Shown here: positions 17,704 through 28,177 of the stretch, piece by piece
How the letters are laid out: each line of letters opens with the position of its first letter
Position numbering within the stretch: position 1 is the stretch's first letter
Origin: Flavobacteriaceae bacterium Ga0077528
GTDB lineage: Bacteria; Bacteroidota; Bacteroidia; Flavobacteriales; Flavobacteriaceae
Length of the DNA stretch: 64,000 bases
Assembly: GCA_001464475.1 (NCBI GenBank)
Contig: LNDX01000011.1
Coordinates: forward strand, 41,445 to 105,444
Direction of reading: 5' to 3'
Notes under the pieces: model-generated
Told to the model about the DNA's origin: nothing
Databases searched by the model: none
Seen by the model: the letters and a program-made list of their open reading frames with translations, nothing else
Translations under genes and position numbers: made by a program

Positions 17704-18147
17704 CTATTTTCTTCTCGTATCAATTACATAAATAATTTTCCATCCCGAAGCTTCGGGACCATTTTCTTTAAAAAGTGTAAAAGCATTTACGCCAGAATGA
17801 CTTAATTTACCATTGATGTAGAATTCATAAGGTGTCCAAGCATGAGCCATCGTGCCATCAACTTGAATGGAATAACTTAAAATCTTTTCTTCAAATTTAA
17901 AATCATTTGGAATAGTTGCAATAGAATTATAGAACTCTTTAGCCGATTCATCAGATAATTTGGCTCCTTTTGCATTTTCCATTATCGATTGAAGAATGAT
18001 TTTATCTGAACAAACTGATTTCATTTTAACAGTATCTTTAGCGTGAAAACCTTCAAAAAAAGTTTCAATAACTTTCTGAACTTCTTGATTTTGAGCTTGA
18101 ATAGAACTAGCAAAAATCATTATTAAGAGAAATATTGTTTTTTTCAT
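17704..18147 (-). CDS. Exported NTF2-like (SnoaL-type) protein
   Basis: A 147-residue protein with signal peptide MKKTIFLLIMIFASSIQA followed by an NTF2-like domain: VIETFFEGFHAKDTVKMKSVCSD, a long helix, then strands with MAHAWTPYEFYINGKLSHSGVNAFTLFKENG and WKIIYVIDTRRK. The fold is a cone used by small enzymes and binding proteins. It is the first gene of the NTF2/porin/DUF389 run. Ligand or activity unknown. Confidence 0.78.
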   Translation of the reverse strand: MKKTIFLLIMIFASSIQAQNQEVQKVIETFFEGFHAKDTVKMKSVCSDKIILQSIMENAKGAKLSDESAKEFYNSIATIPNDFKFEEKILSYSIQVDGTMAHAWTPYEFYINGKLSHSGVNAFTLFKENGPEASGWKIIYVIDTRRK

Positions 18148-18240
18148 TTTAGAACAAATTTATAATTACATGAATATTAGTATATTTTTGATGCTATTTA
18201 TTACAAAACTAATCGATTTTATTACTTTTACAACCTCTTA

Positions 18241-18254
18241 ATCTAAGAAGTCTA
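18241..18254 (+). repeat. ATCTAAGAAGTCTA repeat, copy before panB
   Basis: The word ATCTAAGAAGTCTA recurs three times in direct orientation (here, 19244-19257 with one change, 19612-19625) and once inverted (19124-19135). The direct copies lie shortly before the starts of panB, the four-helix-bundle gene and the pseudouridine synthase gene. Confidence 0.8.
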
Positions 18255-18282
18255 AAAAACTAATCATCAAAGAAGTCTAAAT

Positions 18283-19101
18283 ATGTCAGTAGCCAAAAAA
18301 GATTACAAACGAATTACAACCAAATCATTAATTGAAATGAAAGCCAATGGCGAGAAAATTTCAATGTTAACCGCCTATGATTTCACTATGGCAAAAATCG
18401 TTGACACTGCTGGTGTTGACGTAATTTTGGTTGGAGATTCTGCAAGTAATGTTATGGCCGGACACGAAACAACTTTACCTATAACTCTTGACCAAATGAT
18501 TTATCATGCTTCTGGAGTTGTACGTGCTATTGAAAGAGCATTGGTTGTAGTAGATTTACCTTTCGGAAGTTATCAATCTGATCCAAAAGAAGCATTGCGT
18601 TCGTCTATCAGAATCATGAAAGAAAGTGGAGGTCACGCAGTAAAATTAGAAGGTGGAAGCGAAATTAAACAATCCATAAAACGAATATTAGCAGCTGGAA
18701 TTCCAGTAATGGGACATTTGGGTTTAACACCACAATCTATTTACAAATTCGGAACTTATACGGTTCGTGCCAAAGAAAATGCTGAAGCTGAAAAATTGAT
18801 GGAAGATGCCAAATTATTAGAAAAATTGGGCTGTTTTGCTTTAGTTTTAGAAAAAATTCCTGCCGCTTTAGCTGAAAAAGTTGCTAAAAGCATTTCGATT
18901 CCTGTTATCGGAATTGGTGCTGGTGGTGGAGTTGATGGACAAGTTTTAGTAATTCACGATATGTTAGGAATGAACAATGAATTCAGTCCAAGATTCTTAC
19001 GCCGTTATTTAGATTTATACGATCAAATGACGAAAGCTATTGGAAATTATGTAGCTGATGTAAAAAGTCAAGATTTCCCTAATGCGAATGAACAATATTA
19101 A
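18283..19101 (+). CDS. panB: 3-methyl-2-oxobutanoate hydroxymethyltransferase
   Basis: A 272-residue enzyme. Family motifs are [39 protein letters not shown], the metal-site region [20 protein letters not shown], and [20 protein letters not shown]. It adds a hydroxymethyl group from methylene-tetrahydrofolate to 3-methyl-2-oxobutanoate, giving ketopantoate, the first committed step to pantothenate and coenzyme A. It is not next to other pan genes. Confidence 0.97.
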   Translation: MSVAKKDYKRITTKSLIEMKANGEKISMLTAYDFTMAKIVDTAGVDVILVGDSASNVMAGHETTLPITLDQMIYHASGVVRAIERALVVVDLPFGSYQSDPKEALRSSIRIMKESGGHAVKLEGGSEIKQSIKRILAAGIPVMGHLGLTPQSIYKFGTYTVRAKENAEAEKLMEDAKLLEKLGCFALVLEKIPAALAEKVAKSISIPVIGIGAGGGVDGQVLVIHDMLGMNNEFSPRFLRRYLDLYDQMTKAIGNYVADVKSQDFPNANEQY

Positions 19102-19243
19102 TTTAGACATTTTGGACATTTTGGACTTCTTAGATTATAAGAATTTTAGATTCTATAATTGAAAGTCTAATTATAAAATCATTAAATTCTGATTCATTTA
19201 AAATATTAACTTTTCAAAAGTCTAACTATCTAAAATTCTAATA

Positions 19244-19625
19244 ATCTAAGAAGTATAGAAAAAATGCATCAATTTAAAGAACTTTTAATTTGGAAAAAAA
19301 GCAGACAATTTTGTTCTGAAATTTATTCAATAACATCTTCTTTTCCAAGTGATGAAAAATTTGGAATAACAAATCAGTTAAGAAGAGCTTCCGTTTCAAT
19401 TCCATCAAATATAGCTGAAGGTTCTTCAAGAAATTCTAATAAAGACTTTTCTAGATTTCTTGAAATTGCCATTGGTTCAGCATATGAAATTGAAACTCAG
19501 CTTTTAATTGCTTCTGACCTAGGATTTATAAAATCGGATAAGTTAGAACCATTAATAATTCAACTTGAAGAAATTATTAAAATGATATCAAAGTTTAGAT
19601 CAACTTTAAAAATCTAAGAAGTCTA
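19244..19625. repeat. Direct repeats bracketing the four-helix-bundle gene
   Basis: ATCTAAGAAGTATA (19244-19257) and ATCTAAGAAGTCTA (19612-19625) are in the same orientation. An inverted partial copy lies at 19124-19135. Related words such as TCTAAAATTCTAA surround each copy. These could be remnants of the insertion or duplication of this unit. Confidence 0.7.
19264..19617 (+). CDS. Four-helix-bundle protein (23S rRNA intervening-sequence family)
   Basis: A 117-residue all-helical protein with the family signature ELLIWKKSRQFCSEIY, FGITNQLRRASVSIPSNIAEGSSR, and FLEIAIGSAYEIETQLLIA. The family was first seen inside 23S rRNA intervening sequences and is often mobile; its molecular role is unclear. 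The gene is bracketed by the direct repeats at 19244-19257 and 19612-19625, 368 bases apart. Its stop codon lies within the second repeat, so it looks like an inserted unit between panB and the pseudouridine synthase gene. Confidence 0.9.
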   Translation: MHQFKELLIWKKSRQFCSEIYSITSSFPSDEKFGITNQLRRASVSIPSNIAEGSSRNSNKDFSRFLEIAIGSAYEIETQLLIASDLGFIKSDKLEPLIIQLEEIIKMISKFRSTLKI

Positions 19626-19652
19626 ATAATCTAAAATTCTAAGCTAGTCTAA

Positions 19653-20342
19653 ATGAAAATCGTTTCCAACAAATCCAACCTACAAATTCTTCACGAAGAC
19701 AATCATATTATTGTGATTAACAAACGTGTTGGAGATATTGTGCAAGGTGATAAAACTGGTGATAAACCGCTTTCTGAAATTGTAAAAGAATATATTAAAG
19801 ACAAATACAATAAACCTGGTGAAGTTTTTCTGGGTGTTGTTCATCGATTGGATAGACCTACAACTGGAATTGTAATTTTTGCTAAAACAAGTAAAGCACT
19901 TGAGCGCTTGAATAAGATGTTTAGCGAGCGTGAAACCAACAAAACCTATTGGGCTGTTGTAAAAAACAAACCACCAAAAAACGAAGATAATCTGATTCAT
20001 TTTTTAAAAAGAAACGAAAAAAACAATACTTCAAAAGCGCATTTAAAGGAAGTTCCTGAAAGCAAAAAAGCGTCTTTAGATTATAAAATCATCAAAGAAT
20101 TAAATAACTATTTTGCTTTAGAAATCAATCTTCATACTGGAAGACATCATCAAATTCGTGCACAATTACAAGCTATTGGCTGTCCTATAAAAGGTGATTT
20201 AAAATATGGTTTTGACCGCAGTAATCCTGATGGTGGTATTCATCTTCATGCACGAAAATTGGCCTTCATTCATCCTGTTTCAAAAGAGCAAATTGAAATA
20301 ATTGCTCCCACTCCATCGGATGCCATTTGGAATTCGATTTAA
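19653..20342 (+). CDS. RluA-family RNA pseudouridine synthase
   Basis: A 229-residue catalytic-domain protein without an S4 domain. The catalytic aspartate is in the VVHRLDRPTTGIVIFAKT segment, with later motifs ALEINLHTGRHHQIRAQL and IHLHARKLAFIHP. It converts uridine to pseudouridine in rRNA or tRNA in the cytosol; which site cannot be told. The start ATG at 19653 lies just after an ATCTAAGAAGTCTA repeat. Confidence 0.93.
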   Translation: MKIVSNKSNLQILHEDNHIIVINKRVGDIVQGDKTGDKPLSEIVKEYIKDKYNKPGEVFLGVVHRLDRPTTGIVIFAKTSKALERLNKMFSERETNKTYWAVVKNKPPKNEDNLIHFLKRNEKNNTSKAHLKEVPESKKASLDYKIIKELNNYFALEINLHTGRHHQIRAQLQAIGCPIKGDLKYGFDRSNPDGGIHLHARKLAFIHPVSKEQIEIIAPTPSDAIWNSI

Positions 20343-20421
20343 AAAGTGTAACTTTACTACACAATCGCATAGGGTATTATGCGTTTTAATTGTTATTAAC
20401 CCAAATTTACAATTATAATCT

Positions 20422-21798
20422 ATGAAAAAATTAATCTTATTATCCTCATTTTTAATGTCGGTAACTGCATTCTCACAAGACCATTTTGCGGGTTTAACCA
20501 ATTCTAGTAGAGTTGGAATTTTGACAACTTCAATAAATCCTGCCGAATTAGCTAATATGTCAAATAAATTTGAAATTAATGTTGTCGGATTTAGTTTTAA
20601 TGTAGCAAACAACAAAATTGGATTTACTGATTTAACATCTGATAAAGATATTGAAACATTGCTTTTTAAAGGAAATGAACCTGTCAATCTTAGAGTTGAC
20701 GCTGAAGCCTATGGATTAGGATTTGCTATAAAACACAAAAGTTGGGCTTTGGCAATTACTTCTAAAATAAACGGCAAACTTGATGCGGTAGATATTGATA
20801 CAAAACTTGGAGACGCATTGGTCAATTCAGGTTTAAATAGTGTTTTAGGTTCTAGTTCAATTAATAATAATTATAACCAAAGACTTACCGGAACAACTTG
20901 GGGTGAAGTTGGTTTTACTCTGTCTAAAAATCTTTTAGATAAAGAAAAATATAAAGTAAATGTTGGTGCTACTTTCAAATTGTTATTTCCAGGTTCTTAT
21001 TCTAATTTGGGTTTAGATAAATTTAATGGAACAATTAATAATGTTGGCTCTCAAGTATATTTAAACAATACAACTGCCAATTTAAACATTGCGTACTCAG
21101 GAGCATTAGCCAATAGTTTTTCAAATTTTGAGGATTATTCAAAATCGGTTTTTGGAGGATTAAACGGTTTTTCAGGTGATATCGGAATTAACTTCCAATG
21201 GAAAGATGAGCCGGAAACCAATCCGAAGAAAAATCAAAATAAATACAAATTCAATGCTGGTATAGCACTTAGAAATATGGGTTCTATGACCTTTAGTGAT
21301 AATAATAATTATAATACCAATTACACTTTAAACATTCAACCTACCATTGCAAATCCTCTAGGTTTAAACCTAAATCAGTTTGAAAACATCGATAATCTTC
21401 AACAGATTGAAACCATATTAATCAGTCAAGGTTATTTAACAAAGCAACCTGAAAAGAAAGACTTTAGAGTAAAGCTTCCATCTATTTTCTCTGCTTATGT
21501 AGATGTAAAAATAATCTCGAGACTCTTTGTTTCTGGTTATATTCAGCAAAAAGTGAATGATGATAATAATAACGATCAAATTACTGCTCAAAATAGTTTC
21601 ACTATTACTCCAAGACTAAATTTAGGCTTTTTTGAAGTTTATTCTCCTTGGACAAGCAACGAAATATCTGGATTTAATGGCGGAATTGGTTTTAGAGTTG
21701 GAGGATTTTATTTAGGCTCTGGTTCTATAATTACAGCAGCAATTAATGATAGTAAACAAGCTGATATTTATGGTGGTTTTAGATTAGCATTTTTATAA
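20422..21798 (+). CDS. Outer-membrane beta-barrel protein (DUF5723-like)
   Basis: A 458-residue protein with signal peptide MKKLILLSSFLMSVTAFSQ. The mature start has HFAGLTNSSRVGILTTSINPAELA, a pattern I associate with the DUF5723 outer-membrane family of Flavobacteriia. Repeating Gly/aromatic-rich strands follow and the chain ends in GGFRLAFL with a terminal barrel-like strand. It is probably an outer-membrane protein; function unknown. The aldehyde dehydrogenase gene starts 4 bases downstream. Confidence 0.75.
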   Translation: MKKLILLSSFLMSVTAFSQDHFAGLTNSSRVGILTTSINPAELANMSNKFEINVVGFSFNVANNKIGFTDLTSDKDIETLLFKGNEPVNLRVDAEAYGLGFAIKHKSWALAITSKINGKLDAVDIDTKLGDALVNSGLNSVLGSSSINNNYNQRLTGTTWGEVGFTLSKNLLDKEKYKVNVGATFKLLFPGSYSNLGLDKFNGTINNVGSQVYLNNTTANLNIAYSGALANSFSNFEDYSKSVFGGLNGFSGDIGINFQWKDEPETNPKKNQNKYKFNAGIALRNMGSMTFSDNNNYNTNYTLNIQPTIANPLGLNLNQFENIDNLQQIETILISQGYLTKQPEKKDFRVKLPSIFSAYVDVKIISRLFVSGYIQQKVNDDNNNDQITAQNSFTITPRLNLGFFEVYSPWTSNEISGFNGGIGFRVGGFYLGSGSIITAAINDSKQADIYGGFRLAFL

Positions 21799-21802
21799 TA
21801 TC

Positions 21803-23131
21803 ATGGAATATAAAACGAGCATCAGTTACCGAAAAGAAAAGCTGAAACAACTTCTACAGGTTGTAATAAATCACGAAAAGGAGATTATTTCAGCATTATA
21901 TAATGACTTCAAAAAGCCAGAATTTGAAGCCGTTGTAACTGAGACCAGTTATGTAATTTCCGATTTAAAAGACGCCATTAAAAACATCAATAGTTGGGCA
22001 AAACCTAAATGGGTTCTACCTTCACTATTAAACTTTCCATCTTCAGATTATATCTTACATGAACCTTATGGAAAAGTACTAATAATTTCGCCTTGGAATT
22101 ATCCTTATCAACTGGCACTTTGTCCTTTAATTGCAGCTGTTGCAGCAGGAAATCAAGTTGTCGTTAAACCATCAGAATTAACTCCTAATACATCAAAAAT
22201 TATTGCGAAAATAATTTCAGAAGTTTTTGATAAAGAACATGTTGAAGTTATAGAAGGTGGAATTGATGTTTCTGAAAAGCTACTATCACAACGTTGGGAT
22301 TATATTTTCTTTACCGGAAGTGTGGCTGTTGGCAAAATTGTTGCAAAAGCTGCTGCCGAATTTTTAACACCAGTTACTCTTGAACTTGGCGGAAAAAATC
22401 CATGCATTATTGATAAAAACTGCAATGTTAAATTGACAGCTAAAAGAATTGTTTGGGGAAAATTTATTAATGCAGGACAAACCTGTATTGCGCCAGATTA
22501 TCTATTAGTTAATCAAGAAATCAAACAAAAACTAATCGATGCTTTAAAAGAAGAAATTATTCTTGCTTATGGCGAAAACCCAGAAGAATCAAAGGATTTT
22601 GCTCGAATTGTAAATACTAAAAATTGGAAGCGATTAAACTCTTTTTTAGAAAATGAAATTATTTTATTTGGTGGAAAAATTAATGAAGTTGACAATTACA
22701 TTGCTCCTACTTTATTAGAGGATTCAAAACTTGATAGTTTAGTAATGCAAGATGAAATATTTGGACCTATTTTACCAATAATTAGCTTTAAAGAGGAATC
22801 TGAAATTGAAAAGATAATTTCTAAATATGAAAAACCTTTGTCTCTTTATGTTTTTTCAAATAATACAAAATGGGCAAAAAGTATCGTAAAAAAATATTCT
22901 TTTGGTGGTGGTTGCATTAATGACACTGTTGTACATTTTTCTAACAAACGCTTGCCTTTTGGTGGTGTTGGCTATAGTGGAATTGGTGCCTATCATGGTA
23001 GATTAAGTTTTGAAACTTTCTCTCATAAAAAATCAATTGTAAATAAATCTACTTGGCTTGATTTACCTATGCGATATGCTCCGTACAAAGAAAAACTAAA
23101 AACTCTTAAAAAATTATTGAATTGGTTGTAA
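21803..23131 (+). CDS. Aldehyde dehydrogenase (class 3-like, NAD(P)-dependent)
   Basis: A 442-residue ALDH3-type enzyme, shorter than the 480-500 residues of classical ALDHs. Motifs in order are ISPWNYPYQLALCPLI, FFTGSVAVGKIVAKAAA, the catalytic Glu in TLELGGKNPC, the nucleophilic Cys in NAGQTCIAPDYLLV, EIFGPILPI and LPFGGVGYSG. The C-terminus (LPMRYAPYKEKL) is typical of the fatty/aromatic aldehyde branch. It oxidises aldehydes to acids, often in lipid detoxification. Linked to the barrel gene by only 4 bases. Confidence 0.93.
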   Translation: MEYKTSISYRKEKLKQLLQVVINHEKEIISALYNDFKKPEFEAVVTETSYVISDLKDAIKNINSWAKPKWVLPSLLNFPSSDYILHEPYGKVLIISPWNYPYQLALCPLIAAVAAGNQVVVKPSELTPNTSKIIAKIISEVFDKEHVEVIEGGIDVSEKLLSQRWDYIFFTGSVAVGKIVAKAAAEFLTPVTLELGGKNPCIIDKNCNVKLTAKRIVWGKFINAGQTCIAPDYLLVNQEIKQKLIDALKEEIILAYGENPEESKDFARIVNTKNWKRLNSFLENEIILFGGKINEVDNYIAPTLLEDSKLDSLVMQDEIFGPILPIISFKEESEIEKIISKYEKPLSLYVFSNNTKWAKSIVKKYSFGGGCINDTVVHFSNKRLPFGGVGYSGIGAYHGRLSFETFSHKKSIVNKSTWLDLPMRYAPYKEKLKTLKKLLNWL

Positions 23132-23191
23132 ACAATTTAAAAGATTAATTTATTTTTTATATCTTGCTAAGAAATTTATAATTATAATTGA

Positions 23192-23439
23192 ATGATTATA
23201 AACATTACTCTATTCAATTCTTTTCTAAATGGTTGCACGGAAAATTTATTTGGTTTTCTCCAACCTTTTATTGCTTTTAAGACGATTCCATTATTGTTTT
23301 TTTTAAAGAATGGTTTATACTAATCTCTTTAGCTATAATTATCTTATATATTCTTTTTGTTTTTTTTATAAATAAAAAGAAAAAAGATAGCTTTATCAAA
23401 AACTTTTCTAGTTATGTAGCAAAAGAAGAACAGTACAAT
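23192..23439 (+). other. Frameshifted N-terminus of the hybrid histidine kinase
   Basis: The ATG at 23192 opens a frame (MIINITLFNSFLNGC...) that ends at 23321-23323. The kinase frame is open from 23281 but lacks a standard start before 23440. Both join smoothly at the T8 run 23297-23304 if one extra T is read. The joined sequence then continues [19 protein letters not shown], a convincing first transmembrane helix. In the upstream frame the site reads T TTT TTA, a classic -1 slippery heptamer. Possible explanations are programmed frameshifting, poly-T phase variation, a mutation or a sequencing error. Confidence 0.75.
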
Positions 23440-26400
23440 ATGTATCTACTCTTCTTAGGAATTTCAGTTATCTCAGTCGAAATAATTTTAGAAATATTTA
23501 AAATTAGAAATTCAAGCCAGCTTATCTTAAAAACAATATTTGGATTGTTTTTGATATCTATTTATCTTTTAAATGCTAAAACTAAGTTACTTAAAAATTC
23601 ATTTTCTACTATATTTATTTTATTATATCTAAGTTATTTTTCTTATAACATTTACAATATTATTTATAAACCATTTGAACTTTTTAGCTACGTATCTTTA
23701 ATTGTAAATTTTTTTCTTTCTTATTATGTTTTCAAAAATTTATTACAATATTGGACATTTGTTAGTATTGTATTTCTTTTTACAATAAGCCTTTTTCAAC
23801 AAGATATTCTACCAACAGATTTAGTAATTATATTAATAACATCTTTTATATTCACAGTTGCTATTCATTCTGCCAATCATATTTCAACAAGTAATACTCA
23901 AAACAGATTTCTATTTGCCAATGAAATTGTAAATCGTGGAAATATTATAACTATTGCAACAAATAAAAAAGGAGAAGTTTCTTTTTGTAGTAATCAAGTA
24001 CTTAATTTTTTAGGATATACTCCAAATGAAGTATTAGGATTAAAGTTTTGGGAATTAACTGAAGATGAGGATTTTATTGGTGAAGCCTATCATGATGATT
24101 ATATTGATAACAGACTTTATGTTAGAAAACTAAAATGTAAAAATGGAGAGTATAAATACATCCAATGGAAAGACAAAAAGTTTTCTGATGACTTAATTAT
24201 AGGAATTGGACAAGATATCACAGAGCAAATCAGTATACAAAATCAATACAAAAATTTAATTGAAAATGCCAACGATATAATCTATGAAACTGATACCAAA
24301 GGAAATTATGTTTTCATAAACAAACATTCAGAAATTGTTACAGGCTATAAATTAGAAGAACTTTATGGCAATCACTATTCCTTGCTAATCCGAGAAGATT
24401 ATAGAAAAAAAATTATGAATTTTTATTCTAAACCTCTCAATAATGTAACTGATTTTCCAACAACAGTTTTTCCAATAGTTAAGAAAAATGGAGACTCTGT
24501 ATGGTTATCTCAAAACGTATCTATTAAAAAAAATGAATATAATAAAATAGTAGGATATACAGTAATTGCTAGAGATATAACATTAATCAAGGATATCGAA
24601 ATTGAGAAATTAAGAAAAGACAGAAAAGTAAGAGCTTATAATGAAACCTTAAAAAATATTACCTTTAAAAACCATTTAAAGTCTGAAAATTTTGATGTTG
24701 TTCTATCAAATATATTAAAATTGGTTGCTCAAAAAGTTGATGTAAACAGAATCAGTTATTGGAAATATGATACTGATAAACTAATTTGTTTAAAATTGTA
24801 CATCCAGAATCGAAATAGATTTGAAAAAGACATTGTATTATTAAAAAATGACTTTCCAAACTATTTCAAAGCCGTCGAAAATGAAACTCAAATTGTTGCC
24901 ACTGATGTCTACAGCAGTTCTGAAACAGCAGAATTTTGCTCAGATTATTTTCCAAAATTTGAAGTAAAATCATTATTAGATACACCTATCTATATAAATG
25001 GCTCTTTAGTTGGCGTATTATGTATAGAATCTACCACAAAAATTAAACAGTGGGATAATGAAGATATCAATTTTGCTCGATCTATTGCTGATTATTTAAC
25101 TGTTGTAATTGAAACCAATCAAAGATTAGAAGCCGAAAAGAAATTAGCTTACAAAAGTGATTTGCTTACAGCAATTACAAAAATCACTAATAAATTACTG
25201 AGTGAAAAGAATTTAGAATCCATTTTTGATGAAATACTATTAACAATCGGTGAAGCTGCAAATGTCGATAGAGTACATTTCTTTGTAAATGATAGTAAAG
25301 CAGATACTATTCAACTTAAACATGAATGGGTTGCCAAATCAATAGATTCTCAAATTGAAAATCAAGAATTAAAAAATTTTCCAAATAAAAATTTTAGAGA
25401 ATTACTAAATATTTTGATTGATAATAAAGAATATAATTTTCTTGTCAAAGATTTGGGTGAATCAATAGCAAAACAAAGTCTTGAAAAAAGAAAAATAATA
25501 TCATTACTAAGGTTACCAGTATTTGTAAAAAACGAGTTTTATGGCTTTATAGGTTTTGATGATTGTAAACAAGAACGTATTTGGAACGAAGATGAAATAA
25601 ACATTCTTAGAACATTAGCAAACAATATCTCATCTGCAATTGACAGAAGCATCAATGAACGAATAATTCTAGAAAGTGAAGAACGATTTAAGTTATTAAC
25701 CGAAAACATTCCTGGAACAGTATATTTATCTAATTATGACGATAAATGGTCTGATATTTATTTAAATGATGAAATTGAAAATTTAACTGGTTATCCAAAG
25801 ACAGAATTTTTAGAAAATAAAATTTATTTTATAGACTTAATTCATCCTGATGATAGAGTTAAAGTCGATAACGATGTTGAATTAGCCATTCAAGAAAAGA
25901 AAAAAATTCATAATATTTTTAGAATATTCAATAAAAATGGTGATATTAAATGGGTTGAAGAATTTGGTGATGTTATCTACAAGGACGGAAAAATTAATTA
26001 TATAGAAGGAATTCTTATTGATATAACTAAACAAAAAGAAAACGAAAATGCTATAAAAGCTAAAGAATATGCTGAAGCTGCAAATAAAGCAAAGTCAGAA
26101 TTTTTAGCTAATATGAGTCATGAAATAAGAACTCCATTAAATGGAATTATTGGTTTCACCGACTTACTAAAGAACACAAAACTCGAAGATATACAAAAAA
26201 AATACATGAATACTATTAATGAATCTGCACATTCATTGATGGGAATTATAAATGATATTTTAGATTTTTCAAAAATAGAATCAGGGAAATTAGAGTTAGA
26301 TATCAAGAAATATGATCTAATTGAAATTATTAGTCAAGTTATAGAATTAGTAAAATATGATACCAACAAAAAAAACTTAGATTTAGAGGTTACAATAAAT

Positions 26401-27231
26401 GAATCTGTTCCAAAATATGTCTTTGTTGATATTGTTAGATTAAAACAAATATTAATTAATCTATTAGGAAACGCTGTTAAATTTACTGAAAAAGGAAAAG
26501 TTACCCTATCTATAAAAAATTTAGAGTCCATTTCAGAAAATAAAACCAAAATAAGATTCTCAGTTATAGATACCGGAATTGGGATTAAAAAAGATTTTCA
26601 AAAAGAAATTTTCAATGCCTTTTCACAAGGTGACAATTCAACTACTAGAAGATTTGGAGGGACAGGTCTTGGATTAACAATTTCTAATCAATTGCTTTCT
26701 TTAATGGATAGTAAGTTAAATTTAGAAAGTGAAATTGGAAAAGGAAGTGAATTCTTTTTTGATGTGATTTTGAAAACATCGAACGAAAAAAGTTCACAAT
26801 TAATTGATAATTTTAATGTAATAATAAATGAAAAAGAAAAACCCGATTTTGGTCATGAAAACTTCAAAGTATTGATTATAGAAGATAATAAAATAAACAT
26901 GCTTTTAGCAAAAACTTTAATCAAGCAAATTATTCCAAATGGTACTATCTTTGAAGCCGAAAACGGAAAAATTGGTGTTGAAAAATTTAATATATTGCAT
27001 CCCGATATAATTCTAATGGATGTACAAATGCCTATCATGAATGGCTATGAAGCAACACAAGAAATAAGAAAAACAACAAAAGGAAGACATATTCCTATCA
27101 TTGCGTTAACTGCTGGCACAGTTGTTGGTGAAAGGGAAAAATGTTTGGAAGTAGGTATGAACGATTATGCTTCCAAACCTATTCTAAAAGAAGTTCTTGA
27201 AGGAATAGTTTCAAAATGGTTAAAAAATTAA
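23440..27231 (+). CDS. Hybrid sensor histidine kinase (TM-PAS-PAS-GAF-GAF-PAS-HisKA-HATPase-REC)
   Basis: A 1263-residue frame from the first in-frame ATG; the natural start is probably 23192 with a frameshift (see the separate entry). Order: hydrophobic helices to about 150, two PAS domains (about 160-260 and 270-390), two GAF-like domains (about 400-555, 575-735), a third PAS (about 745-870), then HisKA with the phospho-acceptor His894 in [12 protein letters not shown]. The ATPase domain has the N-box ([10 protein letters not shown]) and G-boxes (DTGIGI, GGTGLGL). A receiver domain follows with the phospho-acceptor Asp1194 in ILMDVQMP and the C-terminal Lys in YASKP. It senses an unknown cue at the membrane and relays phosphate, but no output regulator is adjacent. 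Confidence 0.92.
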   Translation: MYLLFLGISVISVEIILEIFKIRNSSQLILKTIFGLFLISIYLLNAKTKLLKNSFSTIFILLYLSYFSYNIYNIIYKPFELFSYVSLIVNFFLSYYVFKNLLQYWTFVSIVFLFTISLFQQDILPTDLVIILITSFIFTVAIHSANHISTSNTQNRFLFANEIVNRGNIITIATNKKGEVSFCSNQVLNFLGYTPNEVLGLKFWELTEDEDFIGEAYHDDYIDNRLYVRKLKCKNGEYKYIQWKDKKFSDDLIIGIGQDITEQISIQNQYKNLIENANDIIYETDTKGNYVFINKHSEIVTGYKLEELYGNHYSLLIREDYRKKIMNFYSKPLNNVTDFPTTVFPIVKKNGDSVWLSQNVSIKKNEYNKIVGYTVIARDITLIKDIEIEKLRKDRKVRAYNETLKNITFKNHLKSENFDVVLSNILKLVAQKVDVNRISYWKYDTDKLICLKLYIQNRNRFEKDIVLLKNDFPNYFKAVENETQIVATDVYSSSETAEFCSDYFPKFEVKSLLDTPIYINGSLVGVLCIESTTKIKQWDNEDINFARSIADYLTVVIETNQRLEAEKKLAYKSDLLTAITKITNKLLSEKNLESIFDEILLTIGEAANVDRVHFFVNDSKADTIQLKHEWVAKSIDSQIENQELKNFPNKNFRELLNILIDNKEYNFLVKDLGESIAKQSLEKRKIISLLRLPVFVKNEFYGFIGFDDCKQERIWNEDEINILRTLANNISSAIDRSINERIILESEERFKLLTENIPGTVYLSNYDDKWSDIYLNDEIENLTGYPKTEFLENKIYFIDLIHPDDRVKVDNDVELAIQEKKKIHNIFRIFNKNGDIKWVEEFGDVIYKDGKINYIEGILIDITKQKENENAIKAKEYAEAANKAKSEFLANMSHEIRTPLNGIIGFTDLLKNTKLEDIQKKYMNTINESAHSLMGIINDILDFSKIESGKLELDIKKYDLIEIISQVIELVKYDTNKKNLDLEVTINESVPKYVFVDIVRLKQILINLLGNAVKFTEKGKVTLSIKNLESISENKTKIRFSVIDTGIGIKKDFQKEIFNAFSQGDNSTTRRFGGTGLGLTISNQLLSLMDSKLNLESEIGKGSEFFFDVILKTSNEKSSQLIDNFNVIINEKEKPDFGHENFKVLIIEDNKINMLLAKTLIKQIIPNGTIFEAENGKIGVEKFNILHPDIILMDVQMPIMNGYEATQEIRKTTKGRHIPIIALTAGTVVGEREKCLEVGMNDYASKPILKEVLEGIVSKWLKN

Positions 27232-27255
27232 AAAACTAAACAAAATTATTAAATT

Positions 27256-28122
27256 ATGAAATGGATTGGAAATCGTAAAAGTGATAACGTAGAAGACAGA
27301 AGAGGAATGTCTGGAGGCGGAAAAGCTGTAGTAGGTGGAGGTGGATTAGTAATCGTATTTTTTCTTGTGAAAATGTTTTTCCCAGAAGCGGCACCTTTAC
27401 TTGATACATTTCAACAAAACCAAGCAAATCAGCAAACTCAACAAACTGGTGAACAACGTGAATTAACTCCTGAAGAAATAGAAATTGGAGATTTTGCAAA
27501 AACAGTTTTTGCCTACACTGAAGATACTTTCGGTCAAATATTTCAAGAAAATAATTTACAATACGAACAACCAAAAATGGTACTTTTCTCTGATGCTGTA
27601 GAAACCGCTTGTGGAAGTGCAACAGCAGCATCTGGACCTTTCTACTGCCCAGGTGACAAAAAAGTATACATGGATTTACGTTTCTTTGAAGAATTAAAAA
27701 CTCGTTTCGGTGCCAAAGGTGGTGACTTTGCAATCGCTTACGTAATTGCACACGAAGTTGGACATCACATTCAAACCATTACAGGAACTTCTGGTAAAAT
27801 GAGACAAATGCAACAAGGTATGAGTCAAACTGAAGCAAATAAACTTTCTGTTTGTTTAGAATTACAAGCCGATTTTTATGCAGGTGTTTGGGCACATTAT
27901 AACAAACAATATCTTGAAGAAGGTGATATAGATGAGGCACTAAGTGCTGCACATGCGGTTGGTGACGATGCTATTCAAAGTAAAATGCAAGGTCATGTTC
28001 AACCAGATACTTTCACTCATGGAACATCAGAACAAAGAAAATACTGGTTTAAACTAGGATTTTCAACAGGAGATGTGTCTCAGGGTGATACCTTTGCAAA
28101 ATATGGTTATAGTTTAAGATAA
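27256..28122 (+). CDS. Neutral zinc metallopeptidase (YpfJ family)
   Basis: A 288-residue protein. A cytosolic arginine/glycine-rich N-terminus (GNRKSDNVEDRRG) precedes one hydrophobic helix (about 28-45), then a linker rich in Gln, then the peptidase domain with the zinc motif IAHEVGHHIQ and the downstream ligand region CLELQADFYAGVWAH. YpfJ-type proteins are membrane-anchored, zincin-like and poorly characterised. It starts 24 bases after the kinase stop, so co-transcription is possible. It ends at a strong terminator. Confidence 0.9.
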   Translation: MKWIGNRKSDNVEDRRGMSGGGKAVVGGGGLVIVFFLVKMFFPEAAPLLDTFQQNQANQQTQQTGEQRELTPEEIEIGDFAKTVFAYTEDTFGQIFQENNLQYEQPKMVLFSDAVETACGSATAASGPFYCPGDKKVYMDLRFFEELKTRFGAKGGDFAIAYVIAHEVGHHIQTITGTSGKMRQMQQGMSQTEANKLSVCLELQADFYAGVWAHYNKQYLEEGDIDEALSAAHAVGDDAIQSKMQGHVQPDTFTHGTSEQRKYWFKLGFSTGDVSQGDTFAKYGYSLR

Positions 28123-28140
28123 AACAACAAAAACATAGTA

Positions 28141-28177
28141 AAAAAGAGCAATGATTAAAATTGCTCTTTTTTTTTTT
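28141..28177 (+). terminator. Rho-independent terminator
   Basis: A 12-bp stem AAAAAGAGCAAT / ATTGCTCTTTTT with a 7-nt loop followed by a long T run, 18 bases after the metallopeptidase stop. The following 190 bases to the HMG-CoA synthase start hold only its promoter. Confidence 0.92.

Noticed and set aside
20280..20687. 135-codon minus-strand frame
   Set aside because: It crosses the end of the pseudouridine synthase gene and the signal peptide of the outer-membrane protein. Its translation has no recognisable features.
27254..27751. 165-codon minus-strand frame opposite the zinc metallopeptidase
   Set aside because: It is the complement of a well-supported gene, and its Leu/His/Gln-rich composition is typical of an antisense shadow.
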